Notes: generated by a model from the sequence alone, not told the origin. 64,000 nt of DNA from Tricholoma matsutake (GCA_026075535.2 AP026546.1:10726001-10790000), one strand, 5' to 3'; shown: positions 34,535 to 46,794, counted from the stretch's first letter. Translations and numbers: made by a program.

Positions 34535-36775
34535 GCTGCGACCCGGACCGGTGGTGCAAGGAGAAGTCGAATCTAGATAGATACAGGGACCAACGAGCTT
34601 GACGACGGTTCAATTTCTTGGCCGTCATGAAGTACTCGAGGTTCTTGTGATCTGTCCAAATTTCCACCTTGTGTTGGGCACCCTCGAGGAAGTGTCGCCA
34701 CTCCTCAAGCGCACGCATTATCGCCAACATCTCCTTGTCATGGATCTCGTAGTTTGTCTCTACAGCACTAAGGCTTTTGGAGTAGAACACAACAGGATGC
34801 CACTTCTGGTCCTCCGGAGACTGCTGAGACAACACGGCGCCCGTCGCAAAGTCAGAACTGTTGGCTTCTACACGAAAAGGACGTGAATCGTCAGCAAAGG
34901 TAAGGATCGGAGCAGAAGTGACCATCTCCTCAAGCTTTTCGAATGCCTCCTGTTGTGCATTATCCCACCTCCATGCCTCCTTTCCTGTCAAGTCGAACAG
35001 CGGTCGTGCATGATGTGAGAAATCCTTGATAAAACACTGATAAAAATTGATGAAGCCCAGGAAAGACTGCACCTCCTTCTTGTTCGTGGGCGTTGGCCAA
35101 GCTGTGACCCCGTTTACCTTGATAGGATCCATCTCCACTTGACCCTCCAAGATAATCAGGCCGAGGTACTCGATCTTGGTCCTTTTGAACTCGCATTTGT
35201 CCTGACGAAGGTAGAGTTTGTACCGTCGAAGTCGCTCTAGGACGAGGCGCATGATGCGACGGTGCTCTTCAACCGTGCGAGTGAAGATGAGGATGTCGTC
35301 GAGATAGATGCAGACAACACCTTCGAGGATGAGGTCATGGAAGATGTCGTTCATCATGGTCTGAAAGGTGGCAGGGCTATTAGTAAGGCCAAAGAACATG
35401 ACAAGCGGTTCAAAAAGACCACGGTTGGTATGAAAGGCTGCCTTCCACTCATCTCCCTCCTTTATCCTCACATTATTATAGCCCCAATGGACATCGAGCT
35501 TGGTGAAGTATCGGGCTCCACGGAGCTGGTTTATGAGTTCAGAGATGAGGGGTAGTGGGTAGCAATTTTTGACCGTGATGTTGTTCAGTCTTCTGTAGTC
35601 TTGAACCGGTTGAAGTGAGCCATCCTTCTTCTTGACAAAGAAAAAGGGAGAGGCCATGGGTGACTTCGATGGTCGAATACATCCAGAGGCCAGGTGCTCG
35701 TCGATGAACTGGTCAAGCTGCCGTTGTTCCTCCGGAGAGAGAGGATAGACCTTGCAGAATGAAGGGGTTGCGCCGGGGGTGAGTTCGATCGCATGATCCC
35801 ATGGCTTACGCGCAGGAAGAGAGTCAAATGACTCCTTGGAGAACATGTCTTCAAACTCATGGAGATGAGGGAGTAAGGAGTTAGTAGAGGATTTAGCAGC
35901 GTTGTTTTTGTGGAAGGCCTCGGCAAGGCGTTGGGATATGTTCGATGTGGCACACACCTCATGCGATGAGCGAATCGCAGTGTAGAAGATCCGATCACCC
36001 TCCTCCACTTCCTCTGGGTCCTCATCATCATCATCCGAGTCTGGCATTAGATCAGGAACCCCTTCCAATTCCACTTCAGGTATAGGCAGGGGTCCAGCAC
36101 GACACTTCTGAGTTCGTCGTATTGCCGCCTTCTGTCCACAATGTTCTTGCCTGGCTTCTGTGAAACACGTCCGACAGCGGGATGGACATCGGCTCATGGT
36201 AACCTCCCCGGTGCGCCAGTCGACCTCTGGGTTATGGTCTCGAAGCCATGGATATCCCAAAATCGCCTTTTGCTTTCCTAATTGAGTGACAGCAAAAAGG
36301 GCATGCTCACTATGATCTTTGTAACGGAGAACCAGGTCTGCAACCTCTCGGATGGCACCAGCTTCATTTGGGGATCCATCCACGTTATATACAGGTATCG
36401 GACGTGAGAGTGAGCGAGTATTTAGACGATGTTGTTGTACCAGATGGGAATCAATGAAGAGACCAGTCACACCAGAGTCCAGGAGCACAGAGACACCGAG
36501 TATCTGTCCAGTGTCGGTCGTCTGCAGTTCGATGGCTAGGTTTAAGGAATGTGCAGAGGGAGTGGATGCCACAATATACTTGCATGGTAGTTTATGCTCC
36601 CATGATTTAATTTTGGGACAGGAGTAGAAGGAGAGATGGGGAGAGCAGGTATGTCTTTAGCCAACTTCAAAGGGTCAGAGAGGGGAGCAGTCACAGAAAT
36701 GGATTCATTCTCCGGGGATTCAACTGACAAGACTTCAAAGCGGTTATGGACAGGCAGTGAGGGCATATGATTCAC
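34521..36775 (-). pseudogene. family 2 gypsy protease-RT-RNase H
   Basis: A 683-codon uninterrupted frame (36572-34521). It is preceded in another frame by an N-terminal piece (MNHMPSLPVHNRFEVLSV, 36775). Protease: VLLDSGVTGLFID (DSG intact, Ala to Val next to it). [53 protein letters not shown], and an intact catalytic box VCIYLDDILIFT. RNase H: EANSSDFATGAVLSQ, DKEMLAIMRALEEWRHFLE, VEIWTDHKNLEYF. The frame shifts by one near 34525-34550 into the next block. RT looks catalytically competent. Confidence 0.93.
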
Positions 36776-38026
36776 TCACTGCGAATAGGAAAATCCTGCT
36801 CCTCTACAACTTCCAGCTTAACCTCCTCTGCAACTTGATCCTTTGCTTCCTCAACATCTACAAGTGCCAACAAATCTTGCAGGAGTTCGTCTCGTCCCTC
36901 GGGGGTGAGCATGCGGATATCCTGACGATGGGGACATGCTCCAGCCCTGTGTCCAGGTTCCCCACAATGGTAGCAGAGATCCAACTTACGTGCACGGCTG
37001 CGGGCTGCATCAACATCCATTGGTACTGGGACATTGACGGCTGGTGTGGGAGTTTGACGAGCAGGAATGGGGTTAGGGTGGGGGAGGCTTCGATTGAAGG
37101 TGTAGGGTGTATGAGTGGTAGTTGGAGCATGGAATGCAGCATTAAACGCCGCATTTGTGAGTCGGTTCTCATCACAGAGTGAAGCAGCTTCATACCAAGC
37201 AAGGATATCATTGTCCGCTGGGCGCCCTTCCAACATCTGTGCAATCTGGTCCTGAATTTCTCGGTTGAGCCCCCGTCGGAACTTCACCACCACTGGTAAC
37301 CCACTCCCATACCCTGCCATGTCCACCAAATCCTTGAACTCATCGATATAGTCGTCCACGGATCGATGTCCCTGGTGGTAAGTGGATGACTCAAGTCGTG
37401 TCACTGCTTGGTGGCGTTCATTGAGGGGGCAGAAGTGGCATACGAACTCAGCTCGAAAGTCACCCCAAGTGGAGAAAGGTAGAGAACCGAGTTCTTTAGT
37501 TTGACGTAGGATACGGTCCACATAGAGATAGGCGCGTTCAGATTTCATGTATGTGAAGGCCCAATAAATTTTTGCAGCCTCATTGACGAATTGATGCGAC
37601 TGGAGACTAATGTATAACTCACAGGAATTAAGGAATGCACGTCCCTGCGCACGTGCACCATTAAATTCGGCGGGGGGGGGACGGTTTGATCTGGGCACGT
37701 TCCTTAGTGGACACGTTTGGCAAAACGTCGTTGTTGGGTGCGCTTGGAGTCGTGAAGGGGGAACTATTAGTCGTAGGGTTAGCCTGGAGGGTCCTAACGA
37801 AGTTTTCAATCGTAGATTTAAGCGAGTCGATTTGCGCGCGCATTCCGGAAATGTCGCTTTCAAGCGCGTCGAAGCGTTCTGATGCGTCCATGTCGCTAGG
37901 GAGCCCGTTTGGCGAAAATGGCGGCGTGATAAAGGCGAGAGTATCTGGAACGGTGTGTAGGGACTCTGTGGAGCTTTGGGAAGTGTCGTCCAGTCCGTAC
38001 CTGCTTATTTTGGGCAGCGCGTTCAC
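36772..38026 (-). pseudogene. family 2 gypsy gag, one frameshift at a G run
   Basis: Starts MNALPKISRYGLDDTSQ at 38026 and has a coiled-coil-like segment (FDALESDISGMRAQIDSL). The frame is lost in a run of nine G (about 37672-37680) and continues in another frame with PPPAEFNGARAQG. The capsid part shows IYWAFTYMKSERAYLYVD, FRAEFVCHFCPLNERHQAV and YIDEFKDLVDMAGYG. It ends with one CCHC knuckle, CYHCGEPGHRAGAC. A homopolymer indel is also a common sequencing error, so the real gene may be intact. Stop at 36772. Confidence 0.9.
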
Positions 38027-38057
38027 GATTTTCGGGCCTTAGGGGAGAGTTTTCTAC

Positions 38058-38423
38058 TATAAGGGCAACCTAAGCCTCTAGCAAAGGGAAATCCGAAGAG
38101 AAAACTCTAAGGATCCCCTTGCTGATGCCCAGTATATGTGAAGACGACAATAATCAAATATAACCTAAAAATAGAAAAAGGCAGAGATAGGCGGATCAAG
38201 GCCGCCGAATGACATCATACCAAGGGGTATGTGTCGGAAGGGGTACTCCGCCTCTAAATATAAAAGTGTCAACATATACAAACATGATAGCAAGGGAAAA
38301 TTAGTAATAAAATCCGGAAAAATCATAGAAAATGAAGGATAGAAGGAAATGAGGTGGGGAAAAATATGGGACGAACATAAAAAATAGGAAAAACACACAG
38401 GGCACCCCCCTAGTCCCCTTACA
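38058..38423 (-). repeat. family 2 gypsy 5' LTR
   Basis: On the minus strand starts TGTAAGGGG and ends CCCTTATA (CCCTTACA expected). Near-identical to the 3' LTR, with 6 differences in 366. Confidence 0.97.
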
Positions 38424-41044
38424 GGCTTCTCATAACAAGCAAGCTGCTTCAATCTTATTTACAAACAATGTGGTGGTCAGATTCACTTTACTCATGAACA
38501 AGAACCCTCTCCAACCCAACAACATGCTCCCCAGAATTTACTTTCACAGTTGGGAACTTCAGATGATGAATCTGATCATTCAGATGTTGAAGAGGAGTTG
38601 GTAGAAGGACTGCAACATTTGGACTTTCATGCAGGTTCTGAGTCTCATTCTGGGTCTGAGTCAGGCTCTGGCTCTCAGTCATCATCTTGGTCGTCCTCTG
38701 GCTCTCATTCATCTTCTGGCTCTCAATCAGTCTCTGGCTCTCAATCAGTCTCTAGCATTTATTCATGTTCATATGCATAACTCCCATGTGCAGGACCTCA
38801 TAGCAAACCGCTTCAGCACTGTTCAGTGCCAAGAGGTGGTGCTAAAGATGTCTGGTCATTTTTCACAAAGGTCAAGGGATGACATGAGTGTGTACTATGC
38901 CAGTGAGTTTTCACATTATAAATCTATTGCATACTGAGTAATTGGCATTTCAGACATGCTCACAAGTCCAGCTCCTCACATGCCATTGCTTCATTTGCCA
39001 TAACAACAAGCACATTGAATTTAAGAAAGCATTTATATAGTGAACACATTGAGGAATGGGTTACTGGTTGTGATGATTTGAAGGGTAAGATTACTGCTCA
39101 ATCAGCCTTGCCAGCCATTCATAAATTTTGTGCTGAACCAGAGCCTACATCATTGGAGATGGAACATAAAGAATATACCAAGGAGGCATTTGTAGAAGCT
39201 ATTCTTGGATTCAATGTTGGTGATGATCAAGTATGTTTCATTCTGTCTAACTTGAACATGTTGTAATATTAACATTACTTCAGTCTAACAATATTGTGGA
39301 GTTGCCAAGATTGAGAAAGATATTTCTGCTTCTTCATAAAGAGCTGCAGGAGTCTGACATTCCAGATCATTCTACAATGTGCACCCATATTGAACAAGCT
39401 TATGAAGAACACATGAATCAGCTTGAACAAGAAATGGCAGTAAATGAATTCTTTCAATTTTAAGATACAAACTGAATTCAATTTTTATAGAAATCAGTTG
39501 GAAAAATATGGTTTACTACTGATACCTGGACTGATCCAAACCAGACATCTTTCAAGGCTGTAACTGCACACTGGATTGAGGCTGTAGCAGAGAAAGTGCC
39601 TAGTGGCTCTAAGAAAATGCTTTGACTTTGATCAGATCTTGTTGGATTTCACAAGCTTTCTGGACATCACACAGGCAAACATTTGGCACATTGTTTTCTG
39701 TTTATCACTGACCACTTAAAGATTACAGAAAAGGTAAGTAGAATAATTTATATGTTTAGGCCATGACAGACTCTAATAGTATCTCAGATGGGATGGATTA
39801 CCTGTGACAATGTGTCCAACAATGACACTATGTTCAGATACCTGTCAACTCTCCTTCAAAAGTGCAAAATCAATATTAACATGGATGAACGAAGGATTCA
39901 GTACATTTATAATTCACTGTATTTGGAACTAATTTTGATGTTGTTTTATAGCTGCTTCCCTCACATTGTAAATCTTGCTTGCAAAGCAGCATTAGCAGCT
40001 ATCACAGATCTGTCATATATCGACGACACTGTTGAAGACTATTCTGATTATGATCCCAGTTATACCTATGCCAAGGATTGCATTGCAACTGCATGCTCTC
40101 TTGTAAATGTGGTAAACTATATTTTCATTCATTCTTGCCAACTTTGATTCACAACATCAACAGATACAAAATAGCAATATCAGGAAACAGCATTTTTCAA
40201 CCTATGTACAGCAGTATTTTGAACAAAACTATCAGCTCCTCCATGATGTGTGGTCATCAACATTGCTGATGATCAAATCAGGTCTTGAAGTTGAAAGAGG
40301 TAAGTTTAGCATACTGTTAATTTACTTTAGACTAACACTGTTATAGGCAATTAAAGACATCACACATGATAATGAATCTAAAGAACTGTGGAAGTATCAG
40401 TTAGATGAGCACAATTGGGAGTTGTTATCAGATTATCAGCAAATACTTCAAGTAATTATGCAGCTAATTTCTAACAGTTAAGCATACTGACATAAATGGC
40501 CTAGGTTCCTTATGCTTTCCAGGATGTTTTGGGTGCTGAAGCAACACCTACAATATGTTATTCAGTTCCTGCATACTCTGCCTTTATCAACAAGTGGACA
40601 CTGCTCAAGAAAGATAACCCCCAGTGGGCCGAAATTATTCAGCCTGGTCTGGATAAGTTGGGTGATTATCAAGACCATCTAGCTGACACACCAGCATATG
40701 TGGTGGCAATGGGTGAGCTTACTCAAGTTTACATTGGCTTGAAATAACAAAAAGATGTTGAAGTATTCAATCAAAAAAGGATGTCCACTGAACTTTACCC
40801 AGGGTATGTGCTGGACAGATGAACTTACAGAAATTGAGTTTGCAGCAAGGACAGAGCCTGTGGGTGATGCAGAAGCATATGGACATAGCCTGGGAGAACC
40901 TGAGATGGACTTAGATGTTATTGATGAAGATCTTGAAGACCTGCAGAAGGATCTGGAAGCATTGGAACAACTCCTGAGTGGTTCAGATGATGAGGAGGAA
41001 GAGGAAGAGGAAGAGGAAGAGGAAGAGGAAGATGATGATGAATA

Positions 41045-43990
41045 ACTTCCATTTCTGCTTGGACAATGAAGAAGAGGGAGAAGAAGAAGAATAAATTCCA
41101 TTTCTGCCTTAAATGATGTACATTTATGCACAGTGTTGTACAATATATGTTATGAAGATATCACTTGAGATCCTGATTTTGGGCAATGGAACAGGTAATC
41201 CACAGGTACTTTTGAGTGTACCTGTACCTGTACCCACAACCCATGGGTCACAAGCCACATGTCAGATGAGTACAGGTAGTCATACCCACTGTCTCCCATT
41301 GTATCATTCACCAACAGCTCCTGCATCTGAGAAGACCCACAATTGTGGGCTCCTTCGAGTACAGGAGCTGACTGCTTTGTGAACCATCATCAGGGCTTGG
41401 AGGGATCCACCACATGAGCAGTTGCTCACAGTGGTGGGGTGTAGCTACAAGAATGGAAAAAGAAAAAGAAAAATCCATGGTAACCTGTGGGTACAGCTGC
41501 AGTGACTGACCATACCCGCACCCATAGCCGCAACCCACAAGCTCATGAGCCACGGGTCAGTGGGTATGGGTAGACCCACTGTCTCCCATCGTGTAATAGC
41601 TCCTGTGTCTGGGAAGACACAATTGCAGGCTTCTTTGAGCACAGGAGCTAAAGATGACATCGACAGTGCATTGTCATTGTCATCACTGGGGCCAGGGCCA
41701 GGGGAGGGATCCACTCTGTGAGCAGTTGCTTATGGGCATTGGTGGTTCACGTTTGCGAGTGAGGGGTGGTGGTGGTGACGTGGTGGTCATCCAGAGTGAA
41801 ACAGATCCACCCTGCAAGAGTTGCTTGCAGGCATGGGTGTCATCTTGTAGGTGGTGATGTAGGGGATCCATCACCCCACGAGCAGTGGCTCATGGCAGTG
41901 GGTGTCATTAGCAGGTGAGGGTGGGAACTACAAAAAGAAAACACACTGTTAATAGATAAAACAAAGCAAAGAATGTTAGGGGCGAAGCCTCAACCACTCG
42001 ATCTAGTCAATGTCGTTCGACGAGGTGCTTCCTCGACGAGTCGTTCGGCACTAATCTTACTCGGAGCATCCGACATAAGATAGGTAGTGCACTCTAGCAG
42101 GGCTTCTGCATAGAGTCATTCAGGTTCATGCACTAAGGGGCTTCCTTAGTGGTTTTGAGTAAGTTCACGAGTTGCAAGTTAAGGCTGTTAATTGCCTAGA
42201 TCTAAACTAAGGACATCCCTACTACAAGTTGCAGTACTTATACTAGAAGGGAGGTCTTTATTGTCCAATCGGAAAGGTAGATGCATATCAAGTAATAATA
42301 GAAACAATAGGCCTCATGCCTTGCATGAGGCATCCGATGTCATGGAGTGCTGCGGCGCAGCATGTCAGGAAACAATAACAGATAAGCCTCATGCCTAGCA
42401 TGAGGTGTCCAATGTCATGGATCCGATGTCAAGGATCTGATGTCAAGGACATGCTGCGGCGCAGCATGTTGATCGTGAGAGTCCGACGTCACGGACCTCA
42501 TGTCAGGGGGCTGTCGTATCACAGCATGTGTGGGAGTGGGTTCGTGTGCATGGAGTCACCATGCGTCGAGGGTGCCTTCCACGGGAAGGGGATCGAATGC
42601 ATGCAGTCGGCATGCATTGTGTGTATGTCTGATGTCAAGGACATGCCCTAGGCATGAATCAAGGGGTGCCTCCTGTCTGGAGGGGATCATCGGGTGCATT
42701 GGGTTCTATGAGTTACAAGGAAAATTGTAACAAAGAAGAAGAAAAAATGTACTGGGGGCCAAACAACATGTCATTTGGCCCCCCCCCCCCCCACCTTGCC
42801 CTTGTCCCCTTGTTCTCCCTTCTCATCTCCCTCCATATCCACCCCATGGTGGGGGTGCCAAGCATTCCAGGGGGTTGGGACATGTCCAGGGGGTCCGTGA
42901 CATGCCTGGGGGTGTGCTTGTTTGTTCCTGGGCCATGGTCTGTGTTCCAGAGAGGGGCAGAGCAGGAGGTATAGCCATCATTGATGAACATGTTGTTGAT
43001 GATGTGGTGGGCTGCGTAGATGCATGAGGCATCATTGTGGGCTCATGGGTCAAAACGGGGGTAAGGGGGTAAGCAGGGAGGGACTGGGGTGTGTGGACAG
43101 CTTCCCAGAGCATCCTTGTAGGTCCTGGAGCTGGTGGCAAGGTTCATCTAGAGAGCAGACCACATGTTTTGACGAGCATGGTTGCTTGTTGTTTCAAGAC
43201 TCCATTTCCTCAGCAGTAGACAGGCCCTGTGTGTTGTTTTTTTTTTTTTTTTTTTTTTTTGCCTTGTTGACTGTCTCTGGGGTGTCGGTGGTCATCTGGG
43301 TGACCCTAGGTGTTGTTTCACAGTGGGTTGTAGCAGTAGTTGCCACCATTGTTGGGGTGACAGAGCAGGCGATGGTGGGTGCTCAGAGTGCAAACAACCC
43401 CCTGACATCCCATTTGGATGGGGAGGAGGGGTGTGTGCATGCGTCATATGTCGTTGTGGTAGTAGATAAGCTAAAAATAACAAAAGAGTAGTTAGTATTT
43501 GAAAAAAGAAAGAAAAGAACAATTAAAAACTTAATTTACATGTGGAGGGGCCTCAGGCTCCTCCCAGCTACATAGAAAACATCTCACATCCCTTTTGGAG
43601 GGGAGGAGAAAACCTCATGATGCCAGGTGTAGTCGTTATGAAGATATGCAGAAATCTAGAGTGGGAGAGATAAGAATCATCAGTTTTGCTGATCACAAGG
43701 ATAAGAAAGTCAAAAACATACTTACTTTCATGTTACAGTTTCCCAAGTACTAGATGGCAGTAGAAAACAAAGAAGGAGAGCATAGGATAGCATAGATGAT
43801 GAGAGGGAGAGCAGGCAATGGAGGATGAACAAGCCAGCATGATAGCAACTGACGTGTGCTATATTTGGATGGCTAAGCCACTCTGAGCCACTCTGAGCCA
43901 CTCTGGAGCCATAAAAATCAGCTCGGCTTGTGAGCCGGGGCTGCAAAATCAGCTTAGCTGTGTGAGCCATGCTGAGCTGTGGCAACACTA
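41045..43990. other. hAT right non-coding region, hairpin-rich
   Basis: No gene recognised. It holds four GAGCAGTTGCTC-type hairpins (41400-41905), a serial hairpin array (41990-42660), a C run (42780-42792), a T run of about 24 (43237-43260), and two copies of the CACATCCC..TTTGGA..GGGGAGGAG block (43405, 43588). The last 120 nt are subterminal hAT repeats. Confidence 0.6.
41990..42660. repeat. serial hairpin array
   Basis: At least ten short perfect or near-perfect stems follow one another. Examples are CACTAAGG-GGCTT-CCTTAGTG (42131), GCCTCATGC-CTT-GCATGAGGC (42311), ACATGCTGC-GGC-GCAGCATGT (42449) and AATGCATGC-AGTCG-GCATGCATT (42596). Between stems, variants of TCCGATGTCAAGGA recur. Loops often read GGCTT or GCTTC. 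Confidence 0.8.
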
Positions 43991-44225
43991 ACTTAGTCTG
44001 ATTCTTACCCCCTCTCATGAGCTTGATTATATTTTACTCTATGTCTGTTCTTTGTAAATTATAGTTGGGTGAATATTATATGCAACAATCATAACTCTGT
44101 GTGGGCAATCCATGATATCAAAATTGTATCCTTTTAACATTGTGGGGAAAATATATTTTGTGGTTGGTATGGTAACTGTAGTTAGATTTCAAGATTGTGG
44201 CTGAAATGGCTACACACCAGCCATA

Positions 44226-46195
44226 CACAATGCGCAAGTTCTGAGGCAGTTGACCCATGGTTGACTTGTAGTTGACTCACAGTTGACTCATGGTTGACTC
44301 GCGGTTAGCATCTCATTACATAATTCTACCAAATTGAGCACTTCAATTTATGGATCCTTTTACATAAGAACAAACATCTGTTAAAACCAATTGCTTCATC
44401 ATAGTGACCAGTGACTGGCATCAGACTCTTGCATGGCATAGGAGATGATAGAATAAAGAGTCCAGATATCCAGTCAAGCCAGAAGGCATGAACACGTCGA
44501 GAACTGTAACAAGCACGATCACGCGACATGTGGGAACCTGCCAAACTCGCATCGACCCTACCCCATTTCACTCTATGTAACATCTGTAAGTCTTTTCACT
44601 GTTATTCTTTTCAATTACTAACATTTTTTTTCTATTCATCATTAGGTTATCTCATGCAAGATACAACAACAAGACACACTGCCTCCTCCCCATCCAAATT
44701 GGATGTGAGGAATTTTATTTCCAGTTTGAAGGTTGTGAGGGGCAGTCGCCAGAGAGCCTACCTGCCAGGTTGGAGATGAGGGAGTGCTCAAATCACTACC
44801 ACCAGCTGACAACAACTGCCTAACACCGGCCCAGAAGACGTCAATCATTGACATCTCTTGGGCTGTAGGTAAGTTTTTGTTATGATTCATTTTGTGTAAC
44901 TAATCTTGTTCTTTTAATAGCTTCTTTAGTTCTGCCTACCATGATGGCTACACCACCTTCCAAACAACAGTGAATGATAACATTGCACCACTATGACAGG
45001 GTGTTGAATGCTGATGCAACCATGGAGACGGCAGAGAGACAGCAGAAACAGAACAGAAACTACAACAGAGCAACACTGGGAGGCTTGAGCTATGGCAGGG
45101 TGTAGATGAGTGACGCAACCATGGAGATGGCAGAGATGCAGTGGAAACAGAACAGAGACAACAGAAGAGGAACACCAGGAGACTTGAGCAGCTGCCAGGT
45201 ATGCCACCCTCACCCCTGCTTCACTCCCCATCCCCCTTGAATCTAGCACCCACCACCACTGCGAGCAACTGCTCACAGGGTGGATCGTGGGTGCTACTGG
45301 CAAATGCTCGTTGGGTAGAATCCCCTGGTGCTATCGACCATTGGTGACCATTAGCAACAACAGATAAGTGATTTTCTTTTATTTTCTCTTTTCATTTTAA
45401 TGTTTTTAGGTGCTCATTCTACTATTTGATGCCAGCAACACCCGGAACAGCAAAATCCCCCTGATAGCACCCACCCACAATGCTATGAGCAGCTGCTTGT
45501 GTGCATCATGAGTGCTGGCAGCATAGGACAATGATCTCAATGCCCCATGATGACATGGCACCCACCCCCAGCCCTACGAGCAACTGCTCATGGGGTGGAT
45601 CACTGGTGCTCGCATCAACAATGATGGCAATGCATACTGGGCCCCAGGACGACTGACATAAGCAATGGTAGCAGCAGTGGAGAGCCCTATGAATGCACAC
45701 CAATGAGGCCCAGAGACATTGACACATCTCTTGGGCCACAGGCGAGTTTCTTTTATTCATTTCCTGGTAATTCCTAACTAATCTTACACTTTTTCATAGG
45801 ATCTCTAGTCCTAGTTCCTATGATGACAACCAGCCTTCCAAACTACCATGATCATTCATTACAGCTTTAAGCAACTGCTTGTGGAGTAGATCAGGGGTGG
45901 AAACATGCTATGCAAACATGGAAATGGCAGGGTGTGAGCTGGTAGCAACAGCAATATCATGTATTGTAGTTCTAATTAGAAATATCAAATTGTTGCACTT
46001 CCAAGTACAAAATAAAGTTTTCAAGTGAACTATTCTTGATGTCAATGAGCCAAACTGTCATGAAATGAATAGTAGTTACTTATTACTAAAGTATATTGCA
46101 TAACTACAAATGTCAACTCCCAGTCAAACACAAGTCAAACACGAGTTAAGTATGAGTCAACTACAAATCAACTGCCTCAAGGCTTGCCCATTGTG
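44226..46195. mobile_element. CACTA-like non-autonomous DNA transposon
   Basis: Ends CACAATG...CATTGTG form an imperfect 28-nt TIR (CACAATGSGCAAG then TGAGGCAGTTGA, about 24 of 28 match). Flanked by a 3-bp duplication, ATA (44223-44225 and 46196-46198). Next to each TIR is an array of 11-13-bp GTTGACTCAYG units in inverted orientation (44250-44310 and 46105-46170), the classic CACTA subterminal arrangement. Inside are four hairpin repeats and no transposase. Superfamily assignment is from TIR, 3-bp duplication and subterminal arrays. Confidence 0.8.
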
Positions 46196-46394
46196 ATACC
46201 TGCCAGATGTTCCATACACTGCCACACAGATGTAGTTTTCCTGATGCAACATGGGGTACATAGGCAAACTTGTGCACAACCTTGCACCACAATGCCTTTT
46301 CTTTGCCAAGTTTGAGAAGTAATGCAAGCCCTGGAAAAACTTGCAGACAAAATTGGAGTCCTGAAGTTCCTCAGTTGCCTACAAAATTAATTTG

Positions 46395-46465
46395 TGCAGA
46401 GCAAGGATTGAACTCAAGGCCTCATGTGATAAACCAAACACTGTGCTCAACCAGTTGAGCCACAG
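46395..46465 (-). repeat. tRNA-derived SINE-like sequence
   Basis: Minus strand reads TGGCTCAACTGGTTGAGCAC (A box-like, from 46462) and about 50 nt later TTGAGTTCAATCCTTGC (B box-like). The ends do not form a clean acceptor stem, so it is not called as a tRNA gene. Confidence 0.55.
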
Positions 46466-46609
46466 GAGAATTATTAACTAGCTATTATAAAGTTTATTTC
46501 TGACACTCAAACTCACAACTTCATTTTTTTGAAGTAGATAATTAAGATCAAATTTTTTTTAAATTTAAGCCCATCCCTCACAGGGGATGATTTGATTATA
46601 TATATACAT

Positions 46610-46765
46610 AAAACTAACCCCTCGCATGCAGCGTGAGGGGGGAGGTAAAAACGTCAAGAAAAAAAAACCCTCCCCCACAGACAAAATGGGGGAGGGGGAG
46701 GTGTAATAATTAAAACTACAAAAAAACCCTCCCCACATGAAATGTGGGGGAGGGGGAGGGGATGC
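46610..46765. repeat. three consecutive G/C-rich hairpins
   Basis: CCCCTCGCATGCAGCGTGAGGGG (46618), CCCTCCCCCA..TGGGGGAGGG (46669-46698) and CCCTCCCCACATGAAATGTGGGGGAGGG (46727-46756). Each is preceded by an A-rich stretch. Confidence 0.7.
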
Positions 46766-46794
46766 AACCCCACTGTGCTAGGTGAGTTGTCTGT

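Larger units (their letters stand above)
32496..38423 (-). mobile_element. Ty3/gypsy chromodomain retrotransposon, family 2, nearly intact
   Basis: Two 366-bp LTRs (38058-38423 and 32496-32861) differ at only 6 positions. A perfect 5-bp target duplication, GGCTT, flanks it (32491-32495 and 38424-38428). Order on the minus strand: gag, protease, RT, RNase H, integrase, chromodomain, that is a chromovirus. It lies inside the hAT transposase ORF, and removing it with one GGCTT restores that frame across the site. CpGs are well preserved, unlike in every other element here. Only a few lesions are present, so it is a recent insertion. Confidence 0.97.
32249..41044 (+). pseudogene. hAT transposase gene, split by gypsy and decayed
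   Basis: Starts ATG 32249 with a Lys/Ser repeat region (KPSDKAAKSSNKAPKSSDKD). The frame is cut at IFAACQIEA by the gypsy and continues after 38428. A Ser/Gly repeat follows (38640-38750). Then typical fungal hAT blocks: LRKHLYSEHIEEWV (39019 on, BED-like His), NNIVELPRLRKIFLLLHKEL, SVGKIWFTTDTWTDPNQTSF, TAHWIEAVAEKVP, GWITCDNVSNNDTMFRYL, CFPHIVNLACKAAL. GT-AG introns separate blocks near 39229-39280, 39441-39490 and 39736-39787. The C-terminal dimerisation domain (hATC) is not seen; instead there is an acidic Glu/Asp tail (to 41044). Several stops: inactive. Confidence 0.85.
30156..43990 (+). mobile_element. hAT DNA transposon (13.8 kb with nested gypsy)
   Basis: Left end TAGTGTTGCCAATGGC and right end GTGGCAACACTA are inverted. 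Subterminal GCTCAGAG/CTCTGAGC words recur at both ends (30190-30310 and 43865-43975). Flanking 8-mers ATCTTACC and ACTTAGTC are only a weak target duplication. Inside is a hAT transposase gene with introns, split by a gypsy element (32496-38423). Without the gypsy it is about 7.9 kb, long for hAT, because the right side carries 2.9 kb of hairpin-rich sequence. The pairing of these two ends is inference from TIR match and content. Confidence 0.75.

Noticed and set aside
40679..41143. Ser-run protein on the minus strand
   Set aside because: Complement of the GAGGAA repeat that codes the acidic tail of the hAT transposase.
42781..43491. ORFs over the C run and T run
   Set aside because: Low-complexity frames without motifs; homopolymers create the apparent coding length.
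30148..43998. A firm 8-bp target duplication for the large hAT
   Set aside because: ATCTTACC and ACTTAGTC share too few bases to be convincing; the element is called on TIRs and content instead.
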